Shown here: one piece after another, positions 1-6,511 of the stretch
How positions within the stretch are numbered: the first letter of the stretch is position 1
Layout: the number at the start of each line of letters is the position of its first letter
NCBI GenBank assembly: GCA_030610025.1
Contig: JAUWSP010000158.1
Location: 1 to 6,511, forward strand
Reading direction: 5' to 3'
Source: Acidobacteriota bacterium
GTDB lineage: Bacteria; Acidobacteriota; Thermoanaerobaculia; Multivoradales; JAHEKO01
Length of the DNA: 6,511 bases
Notes under the pieces: generated by a model
Told to the model about the DNA's origin: nothing
The model's input: only the letters and a program-made list of their open reading frames with translations
The model's database searches: none
Position numbers and translations under genes: made by a program

Positions 1-1
1 G

Positions 2-562
2 GGGTATGGAGTCTCCGCCTGTGCCACCTGCGACGGCTTCTTCTTCAAAGACCAGGAAATCGTCGTTGTAGGGGGTGGTGACAGCGCTATGGAAGAGGCC
101 GTATTCCTGACCAAATTCGCCAGCAAAGTCACGGTGATTCATCGCCGCGACGAGCTACGAGCGTCTCAAATCATGCAGGCTCGAGCCCGGGCCAATGACA
201 AGATCCACTGGCTATGGAACAAACAGGTGGTCGAGATACTGGGCAGCCGAGAGGACAAGGTCCACGGCGTGAGGGTGAAAGACACGCTAACCGGCGAGGA
301 GTCCGACTATCCCTGTGATGGGGTCTTCATCGCCATCGGTCACAGGCCCAACACCGAGCTCTTCCAAGAGGGTCTGGAGCTGGATGAAGTCGGCTATATT
401 CGGGTCAAGGAGCCCTCGACCCGCACCAACATCGAGGGTGTCTTTGCTTGTGGCGATGCCACGGACCCCACCTATCGGCAAGCCATCAGTGCTGCTGGGT
501 CCGGGTGCAGGGCTGCCATCGATGCCGAACGTTGGCTCGAAACCGCTGCGGTAGAAGCCTGA
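2..562 (+). CDS. trxB: Thioredoxin reductase, C-terminal part (5' end outside window)
   Basis: This is the C-terminal 186 residues of a low-molecular-weight thioredoxin reductase, the cytoplasmic FAD enzyme that passes electrons from NADPH to thioredoxin. The reading frame is open from base 2 and ends at TGA 560-562; the start lies beyond the left edge. Near the fragment's N-terminus is the redox-active disulfide motif CATCDG (Cys 7 and Cys 10 of the fragment). It is followed by the NADPH-binding [10 protein letters not shown] and the phosphate-contacting HRRDELRAS. Near the C-terminus is the FAD-binding stretch [16 protein letters not shown]. In E. coli TrxB the CxxC cysteines are residues 135 and 138, so about 130 residues (the first FAD-binding half) should be missing. 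All hallmark residues in the visible part are intact. The gene converges on the M48 protease gene with only 2 bases between the stop codons. Identification is very secure; a ferredoxin/flavin-type TrxR-like protein is unlikely because of the canonical CATC. Confidence 0.96.
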   Translation, partial: GYGVSACATCDGFFFKDQEIVVVGGGDSAMEEAVFLTKFASKVTVIHRRDELRASQIMQARARANDKIHWLWNKQVVEILGSREDKVHGVRVKDTLTGEESDYPCDGVFIAIGHRPNTELFQEGLELDEVGYIRVKEPSTRTNIEGVFACGDATDPTYRQAISAAGSGCRAAIDAERWLETAAVEA

Positions 563-564
563 CC

Positions 565-2046
565 CTAGGGCGCCGACTCCACGGTCGGGCCGCCTACCAC
601 GAGCTTCACCAGATCTCCTTTTGCCAACTTGGAGCTGGGCTGCAAATCGTTGAGAAGGGCGATCTTCTCGAGCGAAAGGCTCGAACCGCGGCGCCGATAG
701 AGCTCACTGAGAGTGGTTTCCGAATCGACTTGGACAAGCCTGACTCGCGCCGGTTGCACATTCAGTACTCGGGGGTCGGTCTCCCTGGCGAAGGTCTGCA
801 TGGAGGCTTCGACTGTAGGGGCATGACCGCTCCAGCGGCTGCGGGGCGCATACCCGACGATCCTGTAGACCTTGCCCCCATGCTGCACGAAGAGTGCACG
901 CCCGGCGAGAGCCTCGGAGCTGCCGCTCGTAGCAACCTCGAACCGGGCCCATGCGGCCTGCAAGCCGTTGATTCGGCCCGTCCCTGGGCGTTCGGCGCGA
1001 ACACTCTCAGTCCGCACGAACTCCTCGACCGCTCGTAAGGCACTCTCCCCTTCGGCTAGACCCAGCACGATGGCTGCATCCTGGTTCGGACTCACTCCGG
1101 CGACGAGGTCCTTGGCGTTATGGGTCTTCCAACCGTCAGGGAACTCGATTCGAAAAGCCAGATCGGGATGCAGGAAGAGGGCCCCTTCGAAATAGCCCTC
1201 TCGAGGATCCTGGCCGAAGACCATCCCGTCGAGCCGTTGGAGGTATCCCCGTCGATCGACAGTCAGGTTCGGCGGCAACGGCTCGATCTCCGCCAGACGC
1301 CCCTCGATCAGGCGAGTCCGATTCTCCGGCTGCGGATGCGTGGAGGCCCAGCCTGGCATCGCACCTGCCCCACTCGCCCGACTCACCCGATTCAACATAT
1401 CGAACACCTCCGGCGCCTGGTAGGGGTCGTATCCGGCTCCTACCATGTACCGAAGGCCCAGTTTGTCTGCCTGACGCTCATCGTCCCGAGAGAATTTCAG
1501 AGCCGCCAGCCCGAGGCCGGCCTGGGCCACATCACTCCAGGCTGCCACAGCCGGCTCCAGGATCATGCCCACCGCCAAGCCCATGCCCATGAGCTGCTGC
1601 TTGCTCATCTGGTTGGCCGAATGCCGTGCGGTGACGTGGCCGATCTCATGCCCCAGCACGGTAGCGAGCTCGGCCTCCGAGTTGAGGTGGCTCAGAATCC
1701 CCCGAGTCACGTAGATATACCCACCCGGGGCCGCGAAGGCATTGACGATCTCGTCATCCAGGACCCGAAAAGTCCACTGCAACTCGGGCCGCTCGGATTT
1801 CGCCGCCAACCGCGATCCCAGGTCCTGGACGTAGTCCTGCAGGCCGGAATCCTCGTAAACCTGCCCGGTCTTCAGAATCTGCTCATCCTGCTGCCGACCC
1901 ATCTGCGACTCCTGCTCCTGAGAGACCAGCATCAACTGCCGCCCACCGGTCGCCGGGTTGGTTGCACAGCCACCAGCGGCGAGCAGAGCCAGGAGCATTC
2001 CCACATGGATCGTTCGCATCATCGGGTATCGATTCCTGGTCGTCAT
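565..2046 (-). CDS. M48 family zinc metalloprotease, lipoprotein, with LysM-like C-terminal domain
   Basis: This 493-residue protein is a periplasm-facing zinc endopeptidase of the BepA/YfgC-like M48 family, which commonly serves in envelope protein quality control. The N-terminus has a lipoprotein signal: a basic stretch, a hydrophobic core (residues 16-24), then LAAGGC with Cys27 as the probable lipidated residue (Ala at -3 makes the lipobox somewhat weak). The peptidase domain (about 60-255) contains the zinc motif HEIGH (H133, E134, H137), the third ligand E190 in ERQAD, and the STHP motif (H237) typical of BepA-like enzymes. Residues 285-425 form a region I cannot name. Residues 432-486 look like a LysM-type module (TLSEL, IALLNDL, LAKGDLVKLV). 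The start at 2046 has AAAGGA at 2055-2060, 8 bases upstream; Met9 or Met10 (AGGA 11 bases before Met9) is a weaker alternative. All catalytic residues are present. The gene converges with trxB and diverges from dinF. The physiological substrate is unknown. Confidence 0.93.
   Translation of the reverse strand: MTTRNRYPMMRTIHVGMLLALLAAGGCATNPATGGRQLMLVSQEQESQMGRQQDEQILKTGQVYEDSGLQDYVQDLGSRLAAKSERPELQWTFRVLDDEIVNAFAAPGGYIYVTRGILSHLNSEAELATVLGHEIGHVTARHSANQMSKQQLMGMGLAVGMILEPAVAAWSDVAQAGLGLAALKFSRDDERQADKLGLRYMVGAGYDPYQAPEVFDMLNRVSRASGAGAMPGWASTHPQPENRTRLIEGRLAEIEPLPPNLTVDRRGYLQRLDGMVFGQDPREGYFEGALFLHPDLAFRIEFPDGWKTHNAKDLVAGVSPNQDAAIVLGLAEGESALRAVEEFVRTESVRAERPGTGRINGLQAAWARFEVATSGSSEALAGRALFVQHGGKVYRIVGYAPRSRWSGHAPTVEASMQTFARETDPRVLNVQPARVRLVQVDSETTLSELYRRRGSSLSLEKIALLNDLQPSSKLAKGDLVKLVVGGPTVESAP
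569..591. terminator. Possible two-way terminator hairpin at the trxB/M48 convergent junction
   Basis: An inverted repeat starts 7 bases after the trxB stop and lies within the last codons of the M48 gene. The stem is GGC (569-571) plus CCGAC (573-577), pairing with GTCGG (584-588) plus GCC (589-591). Base G572 is bulged and the loop is the six bases 578-583. No T-tract follows on either strand, so it is not a classical intrinsic terminator. It may be a U-tract-less terminator or a 3'-end stabiliser. It is the only candidate at this junction, where the two stop codons are 2 bases apart. The structure is read by eye and no energy was computed. Confidence 0.3.
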
Positions 2047-2142
2047 AGATCGAGTCCTTTGCGTCCGTTGCCCACCCTCTCAGGATAGTCTATCGCTCGC
2101 CGCGAATCGGCATCGAAGTCGACACCGACGCACGCCTGCGCG
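2047..2142. promoter_or_regulatory. Divergent intergenic region between the M48 gene and dinF, with a short palindrome
   Basis: These 96 bases separate the two divergent start codons and must hold the promoters for both genes unless one starts farther upstream. A perfect inverted repeat, GATAG-T-CTATC, lies at 2084-2094, near the centre. It could be an operator half-way between the genes or overlap a -10 element: the minus strand reads TAGACT at 2092-2087. I found no convincing -35/-10 pair on either strand; the best on the plus strand is TTGCCC (2068-2073), 17 bases, TATCGC (2091-2096), which is weak. No LexA-type CTGT-N8-ACAG box is visible, although dinF is SOS-linked in E. coli. Confidence 0.4.
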
Positions 2143-3495
2143 ATGCAACCCGAGGTCCACAACCCAGCAACCAAGGCCGGTGATCTGCGTCGGCGCTTTG
2201 CCCGGCTCACTTTCATCAACATCATCTCCAACATCACCGTTCCCCTCGCCTCCCTGGTCGATACGGCCCTGCTCGGACATCTCGAGAGCATTCGATTCCT
2301 GGCAGGAGTCGCCCTGGCCTCGGTGATCTTCGAGTACGTCTACTGGTCCTTCGGGTTCCTGCGAATGGGAACGACCGGCACTACGGCCCAGGCCTTCGGA
2401 CGCGGTGATCACGGCGAGGTCTTCCGAACCCTCTATCGTTCCCTGGTTCTGGCCTGGTTGTTGGCAGCGGCCATTCTCATTCTTCAGGTCCCCCTGAGGG
2501 AGCTTGGCTTCCTTCTTCTTGGAGGAGCGCCCGATGTCGAGGCAGCCGGGCGGGCCTACTTCGAGGCTCGCATCTGGGCAGCACCCGCAACACTCTCCAA
2601 CTTCGTCTTTCTCGGTTGGTTTCTCGGGCGCGAGGAGAGCGGCGCCGCTCTGATCATGACAGCGGTAGCCAATCTGGCCAATGTCGCTCTCGACTATGTC
2701 TTCATCGTTCAGATGGATCTGGCGGCTTTCGGCGCCGGTCTGGGCACCACGATCAGTCAATTCCTGATGCTGCTGACGGCTGTACTCCTCTTTCGATCTC
2801 GCCAGGGCAAGATCCCCTGGGAGTGGGCGGCAGTCTGGCAAGGGCAGGCCCTCAAGAAGCTATTCCGGCTGAATCGTGACATTCTCTTGCGTACCGTCGC
2901 CCTAGTCAGTGCATTCGCCCTGTTCACCAACTTCAGCTCTCTTCTGGGCACCGTCATTCTGGCAGCCAATGCAGTGCTCCTCCGGTGGGTCATGCTGGCT
3001 GCCTACCTCATCGACGGAGCCGCTTTCGCCACGGAGAGCCTGGCTGGAATCCTCTTCGGTACTGGCGACCGGATCGCTTTGAAACGCCTGCAGAAGCTTG
3101 CACTAAGGTCTGGGTTCGCTTTCGCGCTGCCGTTTTGCGCCCTGGCTCTGATTCGGCCTACGGCACCCATCCGCCTGCTGACTTCTCACCCGCAGACCAT
3201 CGAGACTGCGCTTTTGTACCTGCCGTGGCTGGCTCCGGTCCTGCTCTTCGGCTCACTGGCCTACATCTACGACGGTCTGTTTCTCGGCTTGACAGCCGGA
3301 CGGGCACTCAGAAACGCCATGCTTCTGAGCACCCTCGGCGTCTTTCTACCGCTTGCCGCTCTCGCACTCCACCTCGAGAGCAACCACATTCTGTGGGCCT
3401 CATTGGCTGCCTTCATGCTGGCTCGGACCCTGACTCTCTGGAAAGCGTCCGGGGCCTTCTACGCTCCATCGAGGCGGGCGGCCGATCTCTCATGA
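2143..3495 (+). CDS. dinF: DinF-type MATE family efflux transporter
   Basis: This 450-residue inner-membrane protein belongs to the DinF branch of the MATE exporters, which use a proton or sodium gradient to expel cationic drugs, metabolites or oxidants. Length and hydrophobicity fit the usual 12 membrane helices. DinF-like landmarks are ITVPLASLVDTALLGHL at the first helix (residues 31-47), with D40 matching the functional Asp of DinF proteins; FLRMGTTGTTAQAFG (72-86); LNRDILLRT opening the second half (243-251); and the YDGLFLG segment late in the protein. The frame is open from just after an in-frame TAG at 2086-2088. ATG 2143 is the only ATG, GTG or TTG before the first helix, so the start is firm despite no Shine-Dalgarno sequence. 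The gene is apparently monocistronic, divergent from the M48 gene and convergent with the Nramp-type gene. In E. coli dinF lies downstream of lexA; no lexA or SOS box is visible here. The exported substrate cannot be predicted. Confidence 0.93.
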   Translation: MQPEVHNPATKAGDLRRRFARLTFINIISNITVPLASLVDTALLGHLESIRFLAGVALASVIFEYVYWSFGFLRMGTTGTTAQAFGRGDHGEVFRTLYRSLVLAWLLAAAILILQVPLRELGFLLLGGAPDVEAAGRAYFEARIWAAPATLSNFVFLGWFLGREESGAALIMTAVANLANVALDYVFIVQMDLAAFGAGLGTTISQFLMLLTAVLLFRSRQGKIPWEWAAVWQGQALKKLFRLNRDILLRTVALVSAFALFTNFSSLLGTVILAANAVLLRWVMLAAYLIDGAAFATESLAGILFGTGDRIALKRLQKLALRSGFAFALPFCALALIRPTAPIRLLTSHPQTIETALLYLPWLAPVLLFGSLAYIYDGLFLGLTAGRALRNAMLLSTLGVFLPLAALALHLESNHILWASLAAFMLARTLTLWKASGAFYAPSRRAADLS

Positions 3496-3502
3496 TCGAG
3501 CC
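3480..3502. terminator. Possible two-way terminator hairpin at the dinF/Nramp convergent junction
   Basis: An inverted repeat spans the dinF stop codon. GGC (3480-3482) plus CGATC (3483-3487) pairs with GATCG (3494-3498) plus GCC (3500-3502). A3499 is bulged and the loop is the six bases 3488-3493. It begins within the last dinF codons and lies about 30 bases beyond the Nramp-type gene's stop on the other strand, so it could end transcripts from both sides. There is no T-tract. Its length and shape match the hairpin at 569-591. Read by eye; no energy was computed. Confidence 0.3.
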
Positions 3503-3531
3503 GAACCACCTTCCCAACATCGGGGGGCATC

Positions 3532-4830
3532 TCAACGCCCAGATCGAGCGCGGATGAACCGGTAGGCGGGTACCGCCAGCAACAGCATCGAGACACTCGC
3601 GATCGCAACGAGCCAGGAGCCCGGCAACAGCGGCAAATCGAAGGTGCTGCAGATAGCCCTCGCAATGCCTGTGACTCCGAGCAGCATGGCCACCCAGACT
3701 ACGAAAGCGGTGGCCAGATTGGCCAAGGTGCCGTTGACCGCATCTCCCATCAGGCGCCGGTCATTCACCGCCAGAAACAGGAATATCGAGACCAGAGGCA
3801 ACAAGAGACCATTCAGGGCCTGGGCGAGAATGATGGCCGGCACAGGCCTGATGCCGCTGAGACCGAATCCGAGACCGACCGCCAGGACGCCGAGCCAGAC
3901 TCCTCGATACCGCCAAGATGTCGGGCTCCAACTCTCATCCTCCCCGCCCTCCTGCAACAGGCTTCGAGCCGTCACTGCTGCGGCCAGAGGCGCGGTTATG
4001 GCCGATGAGAGGCCAGCTCCGAGAAGGCCGATCGAAAAGAACTTCGCGGCCCAACCTCCTAGACGTTCTGCCAGGACATGCGACAGCGCGACAAACGAAA
4101 AGTTCCCGTCGACAGCCGTACCGGTCACCAGCACCGCCATCGAGATGATTCCTCCCAGACCAACCGCGATGGCGAGACCGATGCGCACATCCCGAAGATC
4201 TTGCCCGACCGCGAGGCCCGAGCCCAGAAAGATGTTGTAGGGCACAACGGTCGTGCCAACCAGACCCAGAACGAGCAGGCCTGAACCTCGCGGCATCGAT
4301 GGCACGAGACTGGCGCGAAGCACTGCCCCGACAGGTGGGCGCTGAAGTAGGGCCGTGAGCAGGAAGGCCACGCCCATCACCGCAACAACCAGGCTCAGGG
4401 ACCGGGCCACGGTCTGAGGAGGGCTGCGCCACAACAGCACCCCGGCAACTCCTCCACTCAGCAAGGTCAGGCTTCGAGCGGACCACCCTGTCGCCATCAC
4501 CGCACCGGACACCCCACCCAGGATGTTCCCGGCTTCATAGGCCGCACAGCCCAGGACGATCGCACCCATGACCAGCAGTAGAACGGCTCCTTTCCGAGCT
4601 CCACTTCGATACTGCTCACGAAGCGCCTGACCGAGATTGTGTCCGGAAACCACGGTAAGTCTGGCGCTCGCCTCCTGAAGAACCAGGCAGGCACCAGTCG
4701 AGAACACCAGCGCCCAGAGCAAGGCCAACCCATACGAGGCTCCGGCAGATGCGGCCGTGGTCACGGTCCCCGGACCGATGAATGCCGCTGCGATCACCGA
4801 CCACAGAAGGATGGAGGCCAGGCGCTTCAT
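3532..4830 (-). CDS. Nramp-family (LeuT-fold) permease lacking the metal-binding residues
   Basis: This 432-residue polytopic inner-membrane protein is of the Nramp family, with about 11 helices. Helix 1 (residues 8-39) aligns with MntH: SAGASYGLALLW corresponds to QAGASFGYQLLW. The late motif NDRRLMG (356-362) is also typical of Nramp. However, the metal site is not canonical. DPGN of helix 1 is GPGT (19-22), and the A-x-x-M-P-H of helix 6 is T193-T-V-V196-P-Y198. The Asp, Asn and Met ligands, and the His next to the Met, are therefore all absent. The GPG-type helix 1 places it among the divergent Nramp-like permeases rather than MntH; its substrate is unknown. ATG 4830 overlaps the hyuB stop as ATGA, with GAGGA (4837-4841) 6 bases upstream, so translation is probably coupled to hyuB. 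This context suggests import of a lactam, amino acid or related organic substrate, but supply of a metal cofactor to HyuAB cannot be excluded. The gene ends 36 bases from the dinF stop. Confidence 0.9.
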   Translation of the reverse strand: MKRLASILLWSVIAAAFIGPGTVTTAASAGASYGLALLWALVFSTGACLVLQEASARLTVVSGHNLGQALREQYRSGARKGAVLLLVMGAIVLGCAAYEAGNILGGVSGAVMATGWSARSLTLLSGGVAGVLLWRSPPQTVARSLSLVVAVMGVAFLLTALLQRPPVGAVLRASLVPSMPRGSGLLVLGLVGTTVVPYNIFLGSGLAVGQDLRDVRIGLAIAVGLGGIISMAVLVTGTAVDGNFSFVALSHVLAERLGGWAAKFFSIGLLGAGLSSAITAPLAAAVTARSLLQEGGEDESWSPTSWRYRGVWLGVLAVGLGFGLSGIRPVPAIILAQALNGLLLPLVSIFLFLAVNDRRLMGDAVNGTLANLATAFVVWVAMLLGVTGIARAICSTFDLPLLPGSWLVAIASVSMLLLAVPAYRFIRARSGR

Positions 4831-6428
4831 TCGGCGTCCTCGATTTCCACCTTCCCCCAGCCTCCACCGCCAGGGGTCTCGAGCAGGAGCCGGTCTCCCG
4901 GCTCGATCTCACACCCATCGATGCCGCTCAAGCTCTGTTCCTCGCCGGAGGACCGCATCACCACTTGCCTGCCGAGCGCACCTGGACGACCCCCAGCGGC
5001 GCCGTAGGGAGCCTCCACCCGGTGCTGGCTCAGAACAGATAGGGACACCGGCTCCAGAAAGAGGAACTGCCTGACCACACCATCGCCTCCAGGGTGCCGC
5101 CCCGCTCCCCCCGACCCTTCGCGAACGGAGAACCTTTCCAGCCGCACCGGGTAGCGATGCTCGAGGACTTCCGGGTCGGTGATCGCGGTATTCGTCATGT
5201 GACTGTGCACAGCACTCTCACCATCGAAATCGGCACCGGCTCCGCAGCCTCCACAGACGGTCTCGTAGTATCCGAAATGATCATTGCCGAAGAGGACGTT
5301 GTTCATGGTTCCCTGACTGCAAGCCGCAAGCCCAAGGGCCTTGATAAGGGCATCCACCAGACGCTGACTGGTCTCCACATTTCCACCCACCACCGCAGGA
5401 GCGAGTCTCGCGTCCTCTGGGAAGGGTGGGTTCAAGATCCCTTCCGGGATCTCCAGCCGGACTGTTCTGAGAAGACCTTCATTGAGCGGCAGAGGGCGAT
5501 CCAGCAGCAGTCGAAAGGCGTAGAGCACCACGCTTCGGACCACGGCCGGAGTGGCGTTCAGATTTCCGGGATGTACCGGCGCTGAACCCGCGAAGTCCAC
5601 CACCCCACTTCCATCCTTCAGATCGAGAGAGACGACCAATGGAGAGCCGTCGTCGAGCAGCTCAGTGGCTCGAAACCGTCCATCTCCAAGGCCTCTCAAG
5701 GCCTCACGCACCCGATTCTCCGATTGTTGTTTCAGGGCATTCATGTAGTGCAGGACCGTGGTCTCTCCATGCTGCTGCGCCAATGTGCGAAGTGCCACGA
5801 TGCCACGTTGATTCGCCGCCACCGCGGCCGCCAGGTCGGCAAGGTTCTCCTCTACGGCTCTCGAGGGATAAGGGCCGCTGCTGAGTCGCTGCCTCATCTC
5901 AGCCCACCTGGGTTTCCCCGACCGGATCAAATGCTGCGGCTCGAGAACAACACCCTCCTCCGCCAGGCTACCGGCTCCCGGAGGCATCGACCCCGGTCGG
6001 CTACCGCCAATCTCCGCATGATGAGCGCGGCTCGCAACATAGCCCAGCAGGGGCCTTTTGCCTTCGACATCACCGGCCGCGCCGCCGAAGACCGGAGAGA
6101 TGACCGTGATATCGGGGAGGTGTGAGCCCCCGTACCCAGGGTGATTGGTGACCACGACATCTCCAGGCCCCAGGGGTAGAACATCCTTGACGGTCCGTAC
6201 ACAGAGTCCGAGAGCTCCGAGGTGAACGGGAATGTGGGGCGCATTGACGACCAACTCGCCTTCAGGGTCCAGCAGGGCGCAGGAAAAATCCAGGCGCTCC
6301 TTTACATTGACAGACAGAGCGGTGCGCCGCAGTGCTTCGCCCATCTGCCAGGCAATCGCCGAGAAACGGTGGACAAAGAGCTCCAGCTCGACGGCTTCGG
6401 CTCGCGAGCCGTAGGTCTGCTCACTCAT
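4827..6428 (-). CDS. hyuB: Hydantoinase B / 5-oxoprolinase B-subunit (OPLAH-like C-terminal half)
   Basis: This 533-residue cytoplasmic subunit matches the HyuB half of eukaryotic-type 5-oxoprolinase, which with HyuA uses ATP to open 5-oxoproline to glutamate; relatives act on hydantoins and other lactams. Family signatures occur in order: [13 protein letters not shown] (40-52), [12 protein letters not shown] (62-73), [20 protein letters not shown] (95-114), [11 protein letters not shown] with paired H136/H137 (132-142), GSMPPG (146-151), LDDGSPL (258-264), [15 protein letters not shown] (346-360), GTMNNVLFG (373-381), [12 protein letters not shown] (388-399), [16 protein letters not shown] (408-423), [13 protein letters not shown] (438-450) and a C-terminal TPGGGGWG. 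The length is normal and no break is seen. The NHP-x-x-GGSHLPD form is closer to OPLAH than to many HyuB proteins, so 5-oxoproline is the favoured substrate, not proven. ATG 6428 has GGGAAGGA (6435-6442) 6 bases upstream and overlaps the hyuA stop (ATGA). The gene's own stop overlaps the Nramp-type start in the same way. Confidence 0.94.
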   Translation of the reverse strand: MSEQTYGSRAEAVELELFVHRFSAIAWQMGEALRRTALSVNVKERLDFSCALLDPEGELVVNAPHIPVHLGALGLCVRTVKDVLPLGPGDVVVTNHPGYGGSHLPDITVISPVFGGAAGDVEGKRPLLGYVASRAHHAEIGGSRPGSMPPGAGSLAEEGVVLEPQHLIRSGKPRWAEMRQRLSSGPYPSRAVEENLADLAAAVAANQRGIVALRTLAQQHGETTVLHYMNALKQQSENRVREALRGLGDGRFRATELLDDGSPLVVSLDLKDGSGVVDFAGSAPVHPGNLNATPAVVRSVVLYAFRLLLDRPLPLNEGLLRTVRLEIPEGILNPPFPEDARLAPAVVGGNVETSQRLVDALIKALGLAACSQGTMNNVLFGNDHFGYYETVCGGCGAGADFDGESAVHSHMTNTAITDPEVLEHRYPVRLERFSVREGSGGAGRHPGGDGVVRQFLFLEPVSLSVLSQHRVEAPYGAAGGRPGALGRQVVMRSSGEEQSLSGIDGCEIEPGDRLLLETPGGGGWGKVEIEDAE

Positions 6429-6511
6429 TCAACGTCCTTCCCGTCGACGTCCCGCGTCAGAACCAGGCAGCCCTGATCGTCCACCGTCCCCTGCCAGCCG
6501 CTGTTGACCAC
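6425..6511 (-). CDS. hyuA: Hydantoinase A / 5-oxoprolinase A-subunit, last 28 residues (gene continues beyond the right edge)
   Basis: On the minus strand an open frame enters at 6511 and ends at TGA 6427-6425, giving a 28-residue tail. It contains SGWQGTVDDQGCLVLTRD, which fits the conserved end of HyuA/OPLAH N-terminal-half proteins, where a Pro-Gly-Trp strand is followed by x-V-D-x-x-Gly-x-Leu-x-Leu. HyuA carries the ATP-binding, actin-like fold that phosphorylates the lactam for HyuB. The stop overlaps the hyuB start as ATGA, as expected for the two subunits. The family call rests on this short motif plus position; the catalytic domain lies outside the window. Confidence 0.82.
   Translation of the reverse strand: MVNSGWQGTVDDQGCLVLTRDVDGKDVE

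Noticed and set aside
563..570. CCCTAGGG palindrome across the M48 stop codon
   Set aside because: Eight bases is too short to read as a regulatory site; it is probably incidental.
448..1038. Plus-strand open frame (196 codons) overlapping the trxB end and the M48 tail
   Set aside because: It is out of frame with trxB and antisense to the M48 coding region; no coherent protein features.
1120..2088. Long plus-strand open frame (322 codons) opposite the M48 protease gene
   Set aside because: It lies fully antisense to a gene with intact zinc motifs, shows no recognisable domain and has the low-complexity Arg/Pro/His/Leu composition expected of a shadow frame in GC-rich DNA.
2047..2142. SOS (LexA) control of dinF
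   Set aside because: No CTGT-N8-ACAG or similar box is present, and lexA is not adjacent.
2080..2841. Minus-strand open frame (253 codons) opposite dinF
   Set aside because: Its very hydrophilic, Gly/Glu/Gln/Asp-rich sequence is the expected mirror of codons for a hydrophobic membrane protein; no family motif or ribosome site supports it.
3525..3540. GGGC/GCCC inverted repeat at the Nramp-type gene's stop
   Set aside because: The stem is only 4 bp with an 8-base loop and no T-tract; the 3480-3502 hairpin is the better candidate.
5094..5585. Plus-strand open frame (163 codons) opposite hyuB
   Set aside because: It lies antisense to the strongly conserved hyuB motifs and shows no domain of its own.
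2..6511. A shared thiol/oxidative-stress gene cluster (trxB, dinF, 5-oxoprolinase)
   Set aside because: The genes lie on alternating strands in separate transcription units; only hyuA, hyuB and the Nramp-type gene are physically coupled.

Overview
The window is a compact stretch of GC-rich bacterial chromosome, roughly 60% GC by eye. It holds six protein-coding genes, two of them cut by the window edges, and very little non-coding DNA. I see no tRNA, rRNA, CRISPR array, transposase or obvious repeat. The host is probably Gram-negative, because one gene encodes a BepA/YfgC-like M48 metalloprotease with a lipoprotein signal, a type usual in the periplasm or outer membrane. The phylum cannot be fixed from this window; a high-GC proteobacterial, myxobacterial, acidobacterial or gemmatimonad-like host would all fit.

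Layout, left to right. (1) The C-terminal part of thioredoxin reductase trxB (+), entering from the left edge. (2) A lipoprotein M48 metalloprotease with a LysM-like tail (-), whose stop codon lies 2 bases from the trxB stop. (3) A 96-base divergent intergenic region with an 11-base palindrome. (4) A DinF-type MATE efflux protein (+). (5) A 36-base convergent gap. (6) On the minus strand, reading in from the right edge, a three-gene operon: the tail of hyuA, a complete hyuB (together the two halves of an OPLAH-type 5-oxoprolinase/hydantoinase), and an Nramp-family permease. Both junctions in this operon are 4-base ATGA stop/start overlaps, so the three genes are almost certainly co-transcribed and translationally coupled.

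The most interesting part is this operon. The Nramp-family protein aligns well with metal transporters across helices 1 and 6, but the residues that bind metal are replaced: DPGN becomes GPGT, and the A-x-x-M-P-H motif becomes T-T-V-V-P-Y. A divalent-metal role is therefore doubtful. Its tight coupling to an ATP-dependent lactam-opening enzyme suggests it may carry the enzyme's organic substrate (5-oxoproline, a hydantoin or a related lactam) rather than a metal. Bacillus subtilis offers a parallel: the Nramp-like gene ycsG sits in the operon of the unrelated PxpABC 5-oxoprolinase.

The two convergent gene junctions (trxB/M48 and dinF/Nramp) each carry a 23-base hairpin of nearly the same shape: an 8-bp GC-closed stem with one bulge, a 6-base loop and no T-tract. 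Each overlaps or abuts the gene ends and may act as a U-tract-less two-way terminator.
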